Shown one piece after another: positions 4,984-6,471 of a stretch of 6,471 nt of DNA. A program made the position numbers and the translations under genes. Under the pieces are notes generated by a model. The model was not told where the DNA came from and searched no databases. It saw only the letters and a program-made list of their open reading frames with translations. Numbering within the stretch: the stretch's first letter is position 1; the number at the start of each line of letters is the position of its first letter. Source of the stretch: Phycisphaerae bacterium (GTDB lineage Bacteria > Planctomycetota > Phycisphaerae > Phycisphaerales > SM1A02); the NCBI GenBank assembly GCA_016873355.1, contig VGXK01000119.1, positions 1-6,471 on the forward strand. Reading direction: 5' to 3'.

Positions 4984-6471
4984 GTGCCTCCAGTGGCGTC
5001 GCGAGATTCGCTTCCCATCTCGATCTGCGTGCTCGGATCGCTTGCGCTGCACGCCACGCTGATCCTGCCGATGATCGGCACGGCGCTCGGAAGCGGCACG
5101 ATGCTGCCGGGCGACCTGCCGCCGGAGGATGAATCGGCGCAAGCGCCGGAAGAGAAGCCGCCGCCGCCGCCCTCGCCCCCGCCCGACATTCCGCTGCCGC
5201 CCGAGTTCCATCGCCCGCGCGAAGCGGAGCGCATCACGCTCGGCATCGACGACGGCTCCGATCAGCCGCTCGTCACCTGGATCGGCTACGACGAGTACGA
5301 GAAGCACATGGCGCGCCTGTCGGAGGTGGAACAGGCGGCCATGCGCATGACTCCCGAAGGCGGCGGCGAACCCGCGTCCGCGCCGCCGGGAGCCATGAGC
5401 GCCGCGGCGGCCGAGTCATCCGCGGCGCCGCCGGAAAGCGCGCCCGCCGCCGTCGCGCACGTCGAGCGAGCCGCCGACCAGGGACAGCCGCCGTCGCTGC
5501 AACCGAAGGCGGAAACGACGCCGACACCGCCGAACGCGCCGCCGCCGGCGGAACCGCCCGTGGTCACCGAGTCGAAACCGCCGACTGCTCGCGCGCCGGA
5601 GCCTCCGCCGATCGTGGTCAAGGTGGAACAGCCGACGCCGCCGGCGCCGCCCGAGCCGGCGCCCGCGCCGGGACTTGCGGTCCCGCGCGCCACGGAGGTT
5701 CCCCGCGCGCCCGACGGCGCGCCGCTTCCGCCGGAACCGCCGAAGGACGAACCGCCGAAGCTCGATCCGATCGTGCGCCCCGCCGAGAGCGCGGGAAAGA
5801 GCGAGGAACCGCCGAAGGACGACCCGAAGGGAGAGGATCCCCCTCCCCGGCCCGAGTCTCCGCCGGCGCCCGCGCCCGAACCGAGCACCGAGATCGCGCC
5901 GCGCACCTCCGAGTCGAAGCCTCCCGCGCCGGAAGCGCAGCCGTTCCCGACGCCGGTTCCCGATCCCGAGGAGAACTCGCCGGCCCACGATCAGCCCGAT
6001 CGCAACGCGCCGCCGTCGCCGCCGCTCGCGCCGGGCGCGCAGCCGCAACCGCAACCCGATGCCGCGCCGGGCGCGCCGACGAAGCCGGCCGCCGCTCCGG
6101 GGCCGCCCGTGTCCGGCGAGCTCACCGAGCAGGAAGCGGATCCGACTTCCACCGTCGACGTTCCCGCGGAACTCTGGCGCAACGGCAAGCCGCTCGCCGC
6201 GAAGGGACTTCGAATCCTCACGCGACGGCCGCAGATGCTTCCCGAGTATCTCGCGATCCAGACGAGCGCGGGCAGGAACCCCGTCTTCGAGCTGAACTTC
6301 GACAACCAGGGCCTGGTGCGCAATGTCGTGGTGCTCGAGGGTTCAGGCGCCCCCGAGCTCGACGATCGACTCGTCGACTGCCTCTACAAGTGGCGCGCTC
6401 GCGGCGAGCGACTCTCGACCGTGAAGGCCGGAGATCGACTGAAGTTCACGATGCGGATGCTCGTGCGGTAG
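4984..6471 (+). CDS. TonB-like energy transducer with very long proline-rich linker
   Basis: The protein has 495 residues, about twice E. coli TonB. A transmembrane anchor (about 10-34) contains G-S-L-A-L-H-A-T-L-I, with a Ser and His spaced as in TonB anchors. A short Pro/Glu stretch (about 43-75) follows, then a non-repetitive island (about 83-122) with R-I-T-L-G-I-D-D-G, T-W-I-G-Y-D-E-Y and S-E-V-E-Q-A-A. Next is a Pro/Ala/Glu-rich linker of about 265 residues (126-390). The C-terminal domain (about 391-495) has G-K-P-L-A-A-K-G-L-R-I followed by the TonB-type pattern V-F-E-L-N-F-D-N-Q-G-L-V-R-N-V-V-V-L-E-G-S-G and a final W-R-A helix and strand. It probably spans the periplasm and couples the ExbB/ExbD motor to an outer-membrane receptor; the receptor is unknown. 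The frame has a stop at 4957-4959, so GTG 4984 (or GTG 4993) is the only sensible start; no good ribosome site is seen. TAG ends exactly at the window edge. Divergence from classical TonB leaves some doubt about partner and mechanism. Confidence 0.82.
   Translation: MPPVASRDSLPISICVLGSLALHATLILPMIGTALGSGTMLPGDLPPEDESAQAPEEKPPPPPSPPPDIPLPPEFHRPREAERITLGIDDGSDQPLVTWIGYDEYEKHMARLSEVEQAAMRMTPEGGGEPASAPPGAMSAAAAESSAAPPESAPAAVAHVERAADQGQPPSLQPKAETTPTPPNAPPPAEPPVVTESKPPTARAPEPPPIVVKVEQPTPPAPPEPAPAPGLAVPRATEVPRAPDGAPLPPEPPKDEPPKLDPIVRPAESAGKSEEPPKDDPKGEDPPPRPESPPAPAPEPSTEIAPRTSESKPPAPEAQPFPTPVPDPEENSPAHDQPDRNAPPSPPLAPGAQPQPQPDAAPGAPTKPAAAPGPPVSGELTEQEADPTSTVDVPAELWRNGKPLAAKGLRILTRRPQMLPEYLAIQTSAGRNPVFELNFDNQGLVRNVVVLEGSGAPELDDRLVDCLYKWRARGERLSTVKAGDRLKFTMRMLVR
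5733..5822 (+). repeat. Identical 18-bp direct repeat within the TonB linker (5733-5750 and 5805-5822)
   Basis: The sequence ggaaccgccgaaggacga occurs twice, 72 bp (24 codons) apart and in the same reading frame, encoding E-P-P-K-D-(E/D). A shorter partial copy, gaaccgccgaag, lies at 5749-5760. This fits growth of the proline-rich linker by small in-frame duplications. Confidence 0.55.

Overview
The window is GC-rich, gene-dense DNA that most resembles a planctomycete, probably from the Phycisphaerae. Three things point there. A secreted protein ends in two dockerin-like repeats of the D-x-D-G-x-G-x-x-D-G-x-D-L-x-x-L-L-G-x-W-G type. A eukaryote-like Ser/Thr kinase carries a C-terminal TPR sensor and is paired with an ECF sigma factor of the TIGR02999/Sigma70_ECF type. 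An ExbD plus proline-rich TonB-like pair has a C-terminal domain like those I remember from planctomycetes. The assignment rests on family resemblance; there is no rRNA or other phylogenetic marker here.

Layout. Positions 1-376 (+) hold the C-terminal end of a secreted calcium-binding-repeat protein cut by the window edge. It converges on a two-gene minus-strand operon, separated by 24 bp made almost entirely of inverted repeats. That operon reads from 4020 down to 401: a 1023-residue membrane Ser/Thr kinase-TPR protein, then a 183-residue ECF sigma factor joined by a 4-base ATGA overlap. A short divergent region (about 4021-4096) contains a perfect inverted repeat touching the kinase start codon. 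From it a plus-strand cluster leaves: a single-domain STAS protein (4097-4441), an ExbD/TolR protein 3 bp later (4445-4864), then a 119-bp gap and a 495-residue TonB-like protein (4984-6471) whose stop codon is the last three bases of the window. No stretch over 300 bp lacks a gene. I see no tRNA, rRNA, CRISPR array, insertion sequence or integration site.

How they may work together. The kinase has an intact catalytic core, one transmembrane helix and a long TPR domain probably outside the cytoplasmic membrane, so it can be a transmembrane sensor whose output includes the coupled ECF sigma factor. The plus-strand genes look like part of a proton-motive-force transducer (ExbD plus a TonB-like arm). 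They lack an adjacent ExbB/TolQ channel subunit, and the position just upstream of exbD is occupied by a STAS domain of the anti-sigma-antagonist fold. The head-to-head placement of kinase-sigma and STAS-ExbD-TonB around one short regulatory region is the most interesting feature: it suggests, without proving, one envelope-signalling module. Large open frames antisense to the kinase and to exbD are composition artefacts.
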